Origin: a virus
IMG/VR virus record: IMGVR_UViG_3300029319_008466
Span: 1 to 64,000 of that record
Length of the DNA stretch: 64,000 nucleotides
Strand: one strand, 5' to 3'
Below are positions 15,329 through 23,986 of this stretch, piece after piece (positions within the stretch are counted from its first letter, which is position 1; every line of letters begins with the position of its first letter). Under the pieces are notes generated by a model. It saw only the letters and a program-made list of their open reading frames with translations. It ran no database searches and had not been told where the DNA came from. The position numbers and the translations under genes are program-made.

Positions 15329-16159
15329 ATGAAAAAAACTTTTGTTATCGCAGAAATCGGAATTAATCACAATGGTGATTTAAATTTGGCAAAAAAACTA
15401 ATTGATGGAGCCGTTACAGCGGGCTGTGACATGGTGAAGTTTCAAAAAAGAACAGTTGATTTGGTATATACTAAACAAGAACTTGATAAGACAAGAGAAA
15501 GTCCCTGGGGAACAACCAATCGTGAACAAAAAATGGGATTAGAGTTTGGTGAAAAAGAATATGATCAAATTGACAGATATTGTAAGAAAAAAGGAATTTA
15601 TTGGACTGCATCTGCATGGGATGTGCCAAGCCAATTATTTTTAAGAAAATATGATTTAAAATACAACAAAGTTGCATCTCCGATGCTAACACATGATGAT
15701 TTGTTACAAACGATTGCGGAAGAAAAAAAGTATACTTTTATTTCAACAGGTATGAGTACGGTTGAGCAAATCAGAAAAGCTGTTAACATTTTTAAGAAAG
15801 CAGGTTGCCCTTTTGAGCTAATGCACTGTAATAGTACCTATCCCCTTAATCCAGAAGATGCAAATTTGCGTGTAATAAACACATTGCGTAGTGATTTTGG
15901 TTGTGATGTGGGGTATAGCGGACACGAAGTAGGTGTTATCGTTAGTTGTGCAGCGGTCGCCCTGGGTGCAACTTCCATAGAAAGACACATTACTTTAGAT
16001 CGAGCTATGTATGGCTCGGATCAATCTGCTTCGTTAGAACTGGGAGGGTTAAATAAATTGGTGGCATATATTAGAGATATTGAAACATCTTTGGGATCCC
16101 CCGTAAAAAAATTGCATGCCTCGGAGGTACCTGCTATGAAAAAGCTTAGGAAATATTAA
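15329..16159 (+). CDS. neuB: N-acetylneuraminate synthase family protein (NeuB), SAF domain absent
   Basis: 276 residues from ATG 15329, behind AAAAGGAAA; the open frame upstream runs through tRNA-Asn and is not the start. The NeuB barrel is complete: AEIGINHNGD, MVKFQ, STGMST, HCNSTYPL, GYSGHE and ERHITLD. These enzymes condense phosphoenolpyruvate with an N-acylmannosamine-type sugar to give nonulosonic acids. Usual members are about 340 residues with a C-terminal SAF (antifreeze-like) domain; this one ends right after the barrel. The substrate may therefore differ from ManNAc. neuA follows with a one-base overlap. Confidence 0.88.
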   Translation: MKKTFVIAEIGINHNGDLNLAKKLIDGAVTAGCDMVKFQKRTVDLVYTKQELDKTRESPWGTTNREQKMGLEFGEKEYDQIDRYCKKKGIYWTASAWDVPSQLFLRKYDLKYNKVASPMLTHDDLLQTIAEEKKYTFISTGMSTVEQIRKAVNIFKKAGCPFELMHCNSTYPLNPEDANLRVINTLRSDFGCDVGYSGHEVGVIVSCAAVALGATSIERHITLDRAMYGSDQSASLELGGLNKLVAYIRDIETSLGSPVKKLHASEVPAMKKLRKY

Positions 16160-16878
16160 TGACACTGACCGCACTAATACCGGCACGAGGTGGTAGCAAG
16201 GGCGTACCAAGAAAAAATATTCATAATTTGGCTGGATATCCCCTTATTGCATATTCTATAATCGCGTGTAAGGCTTCTTCAAAAATAAGTAGAGTGGTAG
16301 TATCGACTGATGACGAAGAGATAGCTGATGTAGCAAGACAGTATGGCGCAGAAGTTCCGTTTATGAGACCTAAAGAATTTGCGGGCGATAAGTCAACTGA
16401 CTTAGAGGTTATTAAGCATTTCTATTCCATGGAAGGACCACAAGATTTAGCTTTTGTTAGACCAACAACTCCGATTAGGGAACCTGTTGTCATGGATGGT
16501 ATTGTTGATAAATTCATTAAAAATTATTCAAACATTACTGGACTAAGATCCGCACATGAGCTTTCAGAATCGCCTTATAAGTTTTTTAAAATTGTAGATG
16601 GAATATTCACTGGGTTTTTTGATCATTTTGATGGAATAAAAGATTATACAAATTTACCCAGACAAATGTTTCCAAAAGCGTATCATCCAAACGGATATCT
16701 TGATATTTTAAAAAAAGATACAGTTTTAGCAGGTAGTGATTTTGGTAGCAAAATTTTACCCGCAATTACTGAATTTACAGTTGAAGTTGATGATAAATAT
16801 CATTTTGAATTACTGGAAAGCCAAATTGCAATGGGCAAAGACAAAGTATATCAGGAGCTAAAAAATGGTGTATACTAA
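16159..16878 (+). CDS. neuA: Acylneuraminate cytidylyltransferase family (NeuA)
   Basis: 239 residues. The signature LIPARGGSKGVPRKN (6-20) binds CTP, and the RPTTPIR-like stretch (VRPTTPIREP) and VEVDDKYHFE near the C-terminus follow the family order. It joins CMP from CTP to a nonulosonic-type acid. Start overlaps the neuB stop by one base, and the aminotransferase ATG lies 14 bases inside its 3' end. The product is a CMP-activated acid sugar of unknown structure. Confidence 0.9.
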   Translation: MTLTALIPARGGSKGVPRKNIHNLAGYPLIAYSIIACKASSKISRVVVSTDDEEIADVARQYGAEVPFMRPKEFAGDKSTDLEVIKHFYSMEGPQDLAFVRPTTPIREPVVMDGIVDKFIKNYSNITGLRSAHELSESPYKFFKIVDGIFTGFFDHFDGIKDYTNLPRQMFPKAYHPNGYLDILKKDTVLAGSDFGSKILPAITEFTVEVDDKYHFELLESQIAMGKDKVYQELKNGVY

Positions 16879-18133
16879 GAACCGCTTTATAAAAGAAGAT
16901 TTTGAACTAAACTATGGTGACTTAACAGAAATTAGGCATAAGTATGAGCCATTGGCCCTCGGAGATCAGGTGCCGGTTGTGTGGCACAAAGCAAAAGATT
17001 TCAATGTTTATGATGAGAGTGGGAACAAGTGGATCGATATGACTGCTGGGATTTTTGCAGCCAACGCTGGACACTCGAACGAAGAAATAAAGAAAGCTAT
17101 AAAAAAACAATTGGATGACGATTTGCTTTTTGCATATCAATATGAGACACGTATAAGGTCGAAATTTGTTACCAAGTTTATTGATACAACTCCAGATTAT
17201 CTTAACAAGGTCGTGTTGTTAAATACAGGCTCTGAAGCAACAGATGCTTGCTATAAAATAATTAAACTTTGGGCAAAGAAAAATAATAAAAAATATATTG
17301 TTTGCTTTAATGGAAGTTATCACGGTAGAGTTCTGGGCTCGGCGCTGATGTGTGGTAGTAAGGACGCTACACAATGGTCGAATGTTGTAGACGATGATAT
17401 TGTGTTCATAGATTTTCCTTATGATGAAGATTCGCGCTTTGATCCATCGCTTCTACCACCCAGAGAACAAATAGCTGCTTTTTTCTTAGAAACGTATCAG
17501 GGGTGGGGAGCTTGCATGTATCCCCCTCAATATATAAAGGATTTATATACTTTTGCTAGAGAAAGCGGTGCTTTAGTCTGTTTTGATGAGGTTCAAGCAG
17601 GATTTTATAGAATGGGCAAGCTTTTTGGATTTATGACTTATGGTGATTTTATTGAACCAGATATGATTACTCTTGGTAAGGGTATCTCCTCTTCTCTTCC
17701 AATGTCTGCGGTGTTGGGCAGGGCGGAAATCATAGATGTAGACTTAGATGCTAATTTAAGCGGCACACATGCTGGAAATGCCCTTGGTTCTGCTGCATGT
17801 TTGGCTAATTTAGAGGTGTTAACTAGTAAAAAGTTTCAAACAGAACTTGAGAAAAAGATAGTCTATTTTGAAAAGAGGTGCGAAGAACTCTTAAGACTTA
17901 ATTCTGTAGTAAAAGTTAACTATCGAGGAATGGTCGCTGGCATAATCTTAGATAATACAAAAGTTGCGAATGATGCAGTCAATAGATGCATTCTAAATGG
18001 AGTGCTTCCTGTTTGCACATTTAGAGAGTCCATAAAGCTCGGGCCTCCTTTGACTATCAGCATTGAAGCAATAGGAGAAGCGTTTGATGTTATCGAAAAT
18101 GCAATAATTGAGGCATCAAATGTCAAAAAATAA
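16865..18133 (+). CDS. Class III PLP aminotransferase
   Basis: 422 residues. LLNTGSEATDA (about 117-127) and the catalytic Lys K272 in ITLGKGISSSLP are in their expected places, with FDEVQAGFYRMG before them for the cofactor Asp. Class III enzymes (acetylornithine, GABA and glutamate-semialdehyde types) transfer an amino group to a terminal aldehyde or ketone. Directly after NeuB/NeuA, it may aminate a keto- or aldehydo-sugar or build an amino-acid substituent. No membrane segment; length typical. Confidence 0.88.
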   Translation: MVYTKNRFIKEDFELNYGDLTEIRHKYEPLALGDQVPVVWHKAKDFNVYDESGNKWIDMTAGIFAANAGHSNEEIKKAIKKQLDDDLLFAYQYETRIRSKFVTKFIDTTPDYLNKVVLLNTGSEATDACYKIIKLWAKKNNKKYIVCFNGSYHGRVLGSALMCGSKDATQWSNVVDDDIVFIDFPYDEDSRFDPSLLPPREQIAAFFLETYQGWGACMYPPQYIKDLYTFARESGALVCFDEVQAGFYRMGKLFGFMTYGDFIEPDMITLGKGISSSLPMSAVLGRAEIIDVDLDANLSGTHAGNALGSAACLANLEVLTSKKFQTELEKKIVYFEKRCEELLRLNSVVKVNYRGMVAGIILDNTKVANDAVNRCILNGVLPVCTFRESIKLGPPLTISIEAIGEAFDVIENAIIEASNVKK

Positions 18134-18842
18134 AAAATCAATTATCAATGATGAAAAATATTTATCACACACATATTCAGATAATGCAGCACCCCCTAGT
18201 GAATATCCAGACTTACTTGCAAAATGGCTTTTGGAAAATGTTTTTCACGAACCTGGAAAAATAGCTGATTTTGGCTGTGGCCGCGGCGACTATCTTCGCG
18301 CATTTAAATTACTTAATTTTGAACCTTACGGGTTGGATATTTCGCCCAATATTAAAAAACTTTCGGACTTTAAGGTAAAACAAGTAGACTTTATCAACGA
18401 TGAGACACCATATGTCGAGGAAAAGTTTGATTTTATTTTTAGCAAATCAGTTATTGAACACCTTAGAGAGCCAACACCTTATTTTTCAGCAATACACGAG
18501 GGCTTAAAAAAGGGTGGAAAAGCAGTGGTCATGGTGCCAAGCTGGGCTCACACTTATTGGGGTCCATTTTATATTGATTACACCCATGTAACGCCGTTTA
18601 CTGCCAAATCCCTAAAGGATGCGCTGGAAATGGCCGGGTTTGAGAATGTGAATGTTAGATACTTTTATCAACTTCCCGTCGTATGGAAACACCCATGGCT
18701 TAAGCCTTTGATACAACTATTTTCTAAATTACCTTTACCCTACGCCCCGTATAATGAAGTACCGTGGGAAACCTCTAATAAATTTAATAAGCTAATACGT
18801 TTCTCGAAAGAAGTAATGTTAATGGCAATTGTGGAGAAATAA
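18120..18842 (+). CDS. SAM-dependent methyltransferase, class I
   Basis: 240 residues from ATG 18120, inside the end of the aminotransferase gene. Motif I is IADFGCGRGDYLRAF (about 47-61), then YGLDIS, and KFDFIFSKSVIEHL for motif II, the pattern of Methyltransf_11-type small-molecule methyltransferases. In a glycan cluster it would usually methylate a sugar hydroxyl, amine or carboxylate. The start codon is the first ATG giving a complete domain. Specificity is unknown. Confidence 0.82.
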   Translation: MSKNKKSIINDEKYLSHTYSDNAAPPSEYPDLLAKWLLENVFHEPGKIADFGCGRGDYLRAFKLLNFEPYGLDISPNIKKLSDFKVKQVDFINDETPYVEEKFDFIFSKSVIEHLREPTPYFSAIHEGLKKGGKAVVMVPSWAHTYWGPFYIDYTHVTPFTAKSLKDALEMAGFENVNVRYFYQLPVVWKHPWLKPLIQLFSKLPLPYAPYNEVPWETSNKFNKLIRFSKEVMLMAIVEK

Positions 18843-18843
18843 A

Positions 18844-19272
18844 ATGTTAAACATTAGACACACCGGTATTGTTACCAGTGATATTGAAAAATCAATCTTA
18901 TTTTATCAAAATTTTGGATTTAAAATACAAAAAGATATGTTGGAGTCTGGAGATTATATCGACAACTTTTCCGCTCTCAATGGTGTCATTGTCAGAACGG
19001 TGAAAATGTCGTTAGAAAACGGAGATATGATTGAGCTATTAAATTATAAATCACATCCAGAAAAGCCCGATATGAGCAGAAAAATAACACAAATTGGATG
19101 CTCTCATGTTGCCCTAACTGTTCCCGATTTGGATGAATTATATAATAACTTAAAACGACAGCACGTTGTCTTTAATAGTCCTCCGCAGTATTCTCCTGAT
19201 GGATATGCAAAGGTTACTTTCTGTAAAGATCCAGATGGGTCGCTTGTTGAATTAGTGGAGGTGCTGGTTTGA
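18844..19272 (+). CDS. VOC (glyoxalase/dioxygenase) superfamily protein
   Basis: 142 residues from ATG 18844. It starts with IRHTGIVTSDIEKSILFYQ and ends with VTFCKDPDGSLVELVE, the two half-site signatures of the vicinal-oxygen-chelate fold; metal positions include the His of RHTG, the His of SHVALTV and the final Glu. VOC proteins do isomerisation, epimerisation or dioxygenation. Here a sugar-epimerase or isomerase-like step is possible, but cannot be read from the sequence. The stop overlaps the next gene's TTG start. Confidence 0.8.
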   Translation: MLNIRHTGIVTSDIEKSILFYQNFGFKIQKDMLESGDYIDNFSALNGVIVRTVKMSLENGDMIELLNYKSHPEKPDMSRKITQIGCSHVALTVPDLDELYNNLKRQHVVFNSPPQYSPDGYAKVTFCKDPDGSLVELVEVLV

Positions 19273-20009
19273 GCTTTATAGAAAACTTGTTTTCGTTGCA
19301 GGGGAAAGTCGCAATTGTAACCGGCTCGGCTCGTGGCAATGGTAAAGCAATTGCAGAAGGTCTGCTTTCGGCTGGTGCTACGGTTGTTGCAGTTGATATA
19401 ATAGAACAAGAGATTGGTTGCAAAAAAGTTTTATGTGATATTACGGACACAAAACAATTAAACAATTTGGTACAAAACACGATAGAAGAGTATGGGAAAA
19501 TTGATATATTAGTAAACAATGCCGGAGTTAGTCTTGGAAGTGAGGATGAAGAGTACCCAGATCATCTTTGGGAAAAAACATTAGATGTCAATATTACGGC
19601 ACCATTTAGGCTGACAAAGCTTGTTTCCGAACACATGAAAGGTCAAAATAGCGGATCGATAATAAACATAACAAGCTTAAATGCCGAGCTTGCATTTCCA
19701 AACAACCCTGCTTATATGGCATCTAAGGGTGCGTTAAAACAATTTACAAAATCACTGGCATATGATTTGGGGTCTTACGGAATTCGTGCCAATAATGTTG
19801 GTCCCGGTTATATCAAAACTGATATGACTAAAAAAAGCTGGAAAGATCCAGAAATGAATAAAATAAGAAAAAATAGAACTTTATTAGGTAGATGGGGATA
19901 TCCAGAGGATTTGGTGGGAACAGTTGTATTTTTATCTTCTAATGCTTCGCGTTTTGTAACTGGTCAGGATTTATATGTGGATGGCGGCTGGCTCATGAAG
20001 GGATTATAA
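19269..20009 (+). CDS. Short-chain dehydrogenase/reductase (classical SDR)
   Basis: 246 residues. Start TTG 19269 is supported by GGAGG (19257-19261) and by overlap with the previous stop. The classical SDR order is clear: TGSARGNGKAIA, NNAGVS, INITSLNAE with the catalytic Ser, Y-x-x-x-K in YMASKGALK, and VTGQDLYVDGG at the end. Such NAD(P)H enzymes reduce ketones; in this setting probably a keto-sugar or a related acid. It closely resembles FabG/gluconate-reductase types, so substrate is open. Confidence 0.87.
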   Translation: MSFIENLFSLQGKVAIVTGSARGNGKAIAEGLLSAGATVVAVDIIEQEIGCKKVLCDITDTKQLNNLVQNTIEEYGKIDILVNNAGVSLGSEDEEYPDHLWEKTLDVNITAPFRLTKLVSEHMKGQNSGSIINITSLNAELAFPNNPAYMASKGALKQFTKSLAYDLGSYGIRANNVGPGYIKTDMTKKSWKDPEMNKIRKNRTLLGRWGYPEDLVGTVVFLSSNASRFVTGQDLYVDGGWLMKGL

Positions 20010-20010
20010 A

Positions 20011-20802
20011 ATGCACTATAATTTTACAGCTTTTGATGAATTTGAGATATTTTCTTCCAAGAGCAATATAGAGCAATATAGAGAGTTTAAGCTCAACGAA
20101 GTTCAGAAAAATGTTTCTTTTATAAAAAGGCATTTTAAAAACAAAATAGATGTTTTAGAGATTGGCTCTGGAAATTCAAAGTTCTTATATGCTTTGGAGC
20201 AACACAATCTTTTGAATTTTGGATATGGCGTAGATGTCAGCAAGAGCAGAGTGGACTTTGCTGACGAATGGAAGAGGGATTTAAGATTAAATAATATACA
20301 CAACATGCACAAAAATATATTAGATTCAGATATGAGTGAGTTCCCACAAGTTGATTTAATATATTGTGTCGATATGGCCTTTCAACTTTTCGATCCAGCG
20401 TCTCAAGGCAGTGATATAAAATTTTTAAATAGTTGCTATAAAAAACTAAAGAAGGGGGGTAAAATAATATTAGAACTGGACAACAATAGTAAAATATTAA
20501 AAAGCCTTGAAAACAACGAGGCCAAGTTATGGCAGGAGTTTGACAGCTCAGATCCCTGGAGGTATCTGTTGTGGGATTGCAACTATGAACCAAAAAGATC
20601 GTATTTACATATCAAAAAAACTTTTATAAAAAGAGATCTATCTGAAATTTCTAGAAATAACATATGTTTAAGAGTTTATACACACAACGACATAATTAAT
20701 ATACTAGACAAACTTTCTTTTAAAAAAATGCAAATATATAACCACTGGGATAAGAAAGGCGACATGTCTGATGATGAATTTATAATTATAGGAGAAAAAT
20801 AA
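20011..20802 (+). CDS. SAM-dependent methyltransferase, class I
   Basis: 263 residues. Motif I is VLEIGSGNSKFLYAL (about 48-62) and motif II is VDLIYCVDMAFQLF, followed by LKKGGKIILELD. It differs from the other methyltransferase in the island in sequence and in its long N-terminal helix, so the two are not recent duplicates. The stop and the radical SAM start overlap (TAATG). Likely target: a sugar or sugar-nucleotide; not provable here. Confidence 0.8.
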   Translation: MHYNFTAFDEFEIFSSKSNIEQYREFKLNEVQKNVSFIKRHFKNKIDVLEIGSGNSKFLYALEQHNLLNFGYGVDVSKSRVDFADEWKRDLRLNNIHNMHKNILDSDMSEFPQVDLIYCVDMAFQLFDPASQGSDIKFLNSCYKKLKKGGKIILELDNNSKILKSLENNEAKLWQEFDSSDPWRYLLWDCNYEPKRSYLHIKKTFIKRDLSEISRNNICLRVYTHNDIINILDKLSFKKMQIYNHWDKKGDMSDDEFIIIGEK

Positions 20803-22412
20803 TGGCAAAACAAGATAAGGTTCGTAAAACACCACAAATTAAGCCACCAGTTTTTTCGGCAAATGTGGATTTCAAACCAAAAAAAAATAAAGGATATCAA
20901 AACAGGGTACTTTTATTAAATCCTCCGACCGATAGAACTCAATTTGTGGGATCTGACAATTATTTCCCTCTTGGGCTCATAATGCTTGCAACAGTTCTTC
21001 GAGGAAATGATGATGTAGCAGAAATTATGGATATTAATAATGATTTCTTTCATCGTGATTTGGATGATGATCTTTTTATACAATATATGAATGAGGTTGT
21101 ACTACCATATGTTGAAGAATTCAAGCCCGATATGGTTGGCATTGGCGGCACTTTTTCTGGAGCATTTAAATATACGAAAATTATTGCAAGAATGGTGAAA
21201 AATAAGTTTCCAACCATCCCCACTATCGTAGGTGGAAATCATGCTAGCACATTTAAGGGAATGGTACTGGAAAGGTTTAGGTATATAGATTATGTTATGA
21301 TTGGGGAGGGAGAATATACTTTTCCTGAATTTTTACACTCAGTTATACACAAAAACAACGAAGGGCTTGAGCTTGTTGATGGCATATGTTATAGAAAAGG
21401 CGGACACAGAGCGGTGCCCTATGATGTATCACTTCAGGACGACCACACACCGGCAGCCGAAATTATTACACAACAAAAGAAATTTTATATTAATAATTTA
21501 GATGAATTGCCAAAACCGGATTTTGACATTGTTGGTGTTGATAAATATTATATGGATACATCAGATTGGTATAATCCTCACAATATAGAAGTTGGACAAC
21601 CATTTCCCATTATATCCAGTAGAAGTTGTCCCATGAGATGCACATTTTGTAATATGTGGCACGTCCATGGTCCAAAAATAAGATATAGAAGCGCAGAAGA
21701 TGTTGTTGACGAAATAGAATATTTATATCACACACACAATGCAAGATATTTCCAATTTATGGATGATAACTTTACATTTGATAAAAAACGTGTTATTAAA
21801 ATGATGACCGAGATTAAAAGAAGAGGATTGAAAATCTCATATGATACTCCGAACGGTATTGCAATTAATCGACTGGACGAGGATGTTATTCGAGCAATGG
21901 TAGAAGGTGGTTTGATTAGAATAAGCATTGCAATTGAGAGCGGTTCACAAAAAATAAGAGAGATTATGATGAAAGGCCTCAAACAAGACAAGATTTATGA
22001 AGCGGCGAATGAATTGGCAAAGTATCCACACGTATTTGTAAAAGCATTTTTTATTGTTGGAATGCCCGAGGAAACAGAAGAGACCTTAGAAGAAACAAGA
22101 AGTATGATTAAAACTCTTCCAATAGATAAATTCTCTATCAATTACGCTACGCCATTTCCTGGTACTGCATTGTTTAATCAATGTAAAGCAAAGGGAATGT
22201 TGCGCTATGAAGTAGAAGACTATGTTGAGATTGATGGTCATCAATTAAGATCAGATAGACCTCATTTTAAGCCATACGAATTAACCGAACAGCAATTGAT
22301 GGATTTTATTGAGTGGGGTGATGAGTATATTAAAACACTCCCAGATAAGACCGGAAAATATGACCCACGAGGTGCTGGCGACATTGCCTCCTATGGTAGT
22401 GTATTTAACTGA
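20802..22412 (+). CDS. B12-binding-type radical SAM enzyme
   Basis: 536 residues. An N-terminal cobalamin-binding-like Rossmann domain (about 35-180) includes GLIMLATVL and DMVGIGGTFSG. The radical SAM core has the cluster motif C276-x3-C280-x2-C283 in RSCPMRCTFC, then MDDNFTFD, SIAIESGSQ and FFIVGMPEET. This architecture (BchE-like) covers methylation at unreactive carbons, ring rearrangements and deoxygenations. The typical B12 DxHxxG motif is not obvious, so cobalamin use is uncertain. Between a methyltransferase and a cupin gene it probably modifies a sugar or its substituent. Confidence 0.87.
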   Translation: MAKQDKVRKTPQIKPPVFSANVDFKPKKNKGYQNRVLLLNPPTDRTQFVGSDNYFPLGLIMLATVLRGNDDVAEIMDINNDFFHRDLDDDLFIQYMNEVVLPYVEEFKPDMVGIGGTFSGAFKYTKIIARMVKNKFPTIPTIVGGNHASTFKGMVLERFRYIDYVMIGEGEYTFPEFLHSVIHKNNEGLELVDGICYRKGGHRAVPYDVSLQDDHTPAAEIITQQKKFYINNLDELPKPDFDIVGVDKYYMDTSDWYNPHNIEVGQPFPIISSRSCPMRCTFCNMWHVHGPKIRYRSAEDVVDEIEYLYHTHNARYFQFMDDNFTFDKKRVIKMMTEIKRRGLKISYDTPNGIAINRLDEDVIRAMVEGGLIRISIAIESGSQKIREIMMKGLKQDKIYEAANELAKYPHVFVKAFFIVGMPEETEETLEETRSMIKTLPIDKFSINYATPFPGTALFNQCKAKGMLRYEVEDYVEIDGHQLRSDRPHFKPYELTEQQLMDFIEWGDEYIKTLPDKTGKYDPRGAGDIASYGSVFN

Positions 22413-22423
22413 CAGAGGTGTAA

Positions 22424-22780
22424 GTGTCAAGTTTGAAAATGAATTATGTCCCTAAAGGGTGGGGATTTGAGAAGTGGATTGTAAATTGCGATGAATATTG
22501 TGGAAAATTACTTTATTTTGTTAAAGGCAAACGATGTTCTTGGCACTACCACGAACTAAAAGATGAAGTTTTCTATATTCAGTCTGGGAAAATGTTGGTA
22601 AAATATTCTGATGATGACGATATTGAAAATGCAAAAGAACTAATATTAGAAAAAGGCGATAACTTTCACGTTTATCGAGGGTTGCGCCATCAAATGATTG
22701 CTCTGCAAGATACAGAATTGTTTGAGTTTTCAACCCAACACTTTGATAGTGATAGCTATAGGATTCAAAAAGGTGATTGA
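22424..22780 (+). CDS. Cupin-domain protein
   Basis: 118 residues from GTG 22424 (an ATG at 22439 is the alternative; AGAGGTG at 22414-22420 is closer to the GTG). The first cupin motif SWHYHELKDEVFYIQSG gives His, His and Glu metal ligands, and GLRHQM the fourth. It resembles the C-terminal cupin of mannose-6-phosphate isomerase and small sugar isomerases. The stop overlaps the next ATG. Possible role: keto-sugar isomerisation or epimerisation. Confidence 0.78.
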   Translation: MSSLKMNYVPKGWGFEKWIVNCDEYCGKLLYFVKGKRCSWHYHELKDEVFYIQSGKMLVKYSDDDDIENAKELILEKGDNFHVYRGLRHQMIALQDTELFEFSTQHFDSDSYRIQKGD

Positions 22781-23085
22781 TGATTTATTACATCGATATA
22801 GATGAGACAATCTGCTATTATGACGGAGACAGACATTATCCAGATGCTCTGCCAAATCAGGAAAGGATAAGCAAGATTAACGCCCTATACGATGAAGGGC
22901 ATAAAGTTGTTTATTGGACTGCCCGAGGCGGAACCACCGGAATTGACTGGACAGACACAACACGCGAACAGTTAATCAAATGGGGTGCAAAACACGACGA
23001 ACTAAAAATGTGGAAGCCAGCATATGATGTTTTTATATGTGATAAGGCAATAAATTCAGAGAGGTTTTTCAATGAAGAAGGTTAA
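22780..23085 (+). CDS. Small HAD-superfamily phosphatase-like protein
   Basis: 101 residues from ATG 22780, which shares a base with the previous stop. The nucleophile motif D-x-D-E-T is at YIDIDETI (D6, D8), and VVYWTARGG gives the second motif Thr. The later Lys and Asp motifs are represented by KMWKPAYDVFICDKAI. Small HAD proteins of this length occur in capsule and O-antigen clusters as sugar-phosphate phosphatases. It could remove the phosphate from a heptose or nonulosonate precursor. Confidence 0.8.
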   Translation: MIYYIDIDETICYYDGDRHYPDALPNQERISKINALYDEGHKVVYWTARGGTTGIDWTDTTREQLIKWGAKHDELKMWKPAYDVFICDKAINSERFFNEEG

Positions 23086-23986
23086 GGTTAATTTATTTGA
23101 CAGCCTGGGTCCAGACAATTATTATGAGTATTGGCAAAGCCACAATTTTTCTAGTGAATTCGAGCCCAAGAAAGTTCAATGGGTTTATGAAAGCCGTGGT
23201 AAGGGGTATGAAAAATATGATGGTGTCACAGTTTTTACAGACAAAGATATACTGTCTCCGTGGGTTGATCGGGTTGATACAAAATATAAAATAGCATGGC
23301 TCGTAGAGTGCAAAGCGATTCATCCTTTTTCATATAAACAAGTTGTACAATTTGAAGATAAGTTTGATTATATTTTTACCTTCGACGAAGAGTTGTTAAA
23401 AAGGGGTGACAAGTATATTAAAAACCTTATAGGGACTTCCCGAGTTTCAAATGAAGATGCGGGTGTACACCCTAAAACAAAGCTTCTGTCACTAATCGCA
23501 TCAAAAAAACAATGGACAAAAGGGCACAAACTTAGACATATTGTAGCGGAATCTATCAAGGATAAATATCCTGTGGACCTCTGGGGCACTGCGTATAAGC
23601 CATTTGGACTAAACAATCAGGGTCTTTCCGCCGCTGCAATCCGAGAGGGTAAAAGCGAGCCATTAAGAGATTATAATTTTAGCATTACAATAATGAACTC
23701 GAAAGAAAATAATTATTTTACCGAAACTTTAGTCGATGTTTTCAGACATGGAACAATACCGATTTTTTGGGGTTGTGAAAACATTGGAGAATACTTTAAT
23801 GAAAAGGGAATTTTAAAATTTAATAGTGCCTCTGAATTAATAACGATACTTGACAACTTAACTCCAGAGTTGTATAATGAAAAAATAGAATACGTTAAAG
23901 AAAATTATGAATTAGCAAAAAAGTATGTTTCTATGGACGATACTTTTGCAACCAATTTAATTGAAAGGGTATTGAAAAATGAGTAG
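23072..23986 (+). CDS. Glycosyltransferase family 10-like (fucosyltransferase type)
   Basis: 304 residues. The C-terminal half has the GT10 block: YNFSITIMNSKENNYFTETL followed by VFRHGTIPIFWG, corresponding to the alpha-1,3-fucosyltransferase motif with F-S-I, E-N and T-E-x-L. The N-terminal half holds IAWLVEC and FDYIFTFDEELL. GT10 enzymes use GDP-fucose or similar GDP-6-deoxy sugars; GDP-mannose dehydratase, a ColD-like enzyme and a fucose-synthase-like SDR lie a few kb downstream, a matching set. No membrane anchor is seen. It overlaps the HAD gene by 14 bases. Confidence 0.8.
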   Translation: MKKVKVNLFDSLGPDNYYEYWQSHNFSSEFEPKKVQWVYESRGKGYEKYDGVTVFTDKDILSPWVDRVDTKYKIAWLVECKAIHPFSYKQVVQFEDKFDYIFTFDEELLKRGDKYIKNLIGTSRVSNEDAGVHPKTKLLSLIASKKQWTKGHKLRHIVAESIKDKYPVDLWGTAYKPFGLNNQGLSAAAIREGKSEPLRDYNFSITIMNSKENNYFTETLVDVFRHGTIPIFWGCENIGEYFNEKGILKFNSASELITILDNLTPELYNEKIEYVKENYELAKKYVSMDDTFATNLIERVLKNE

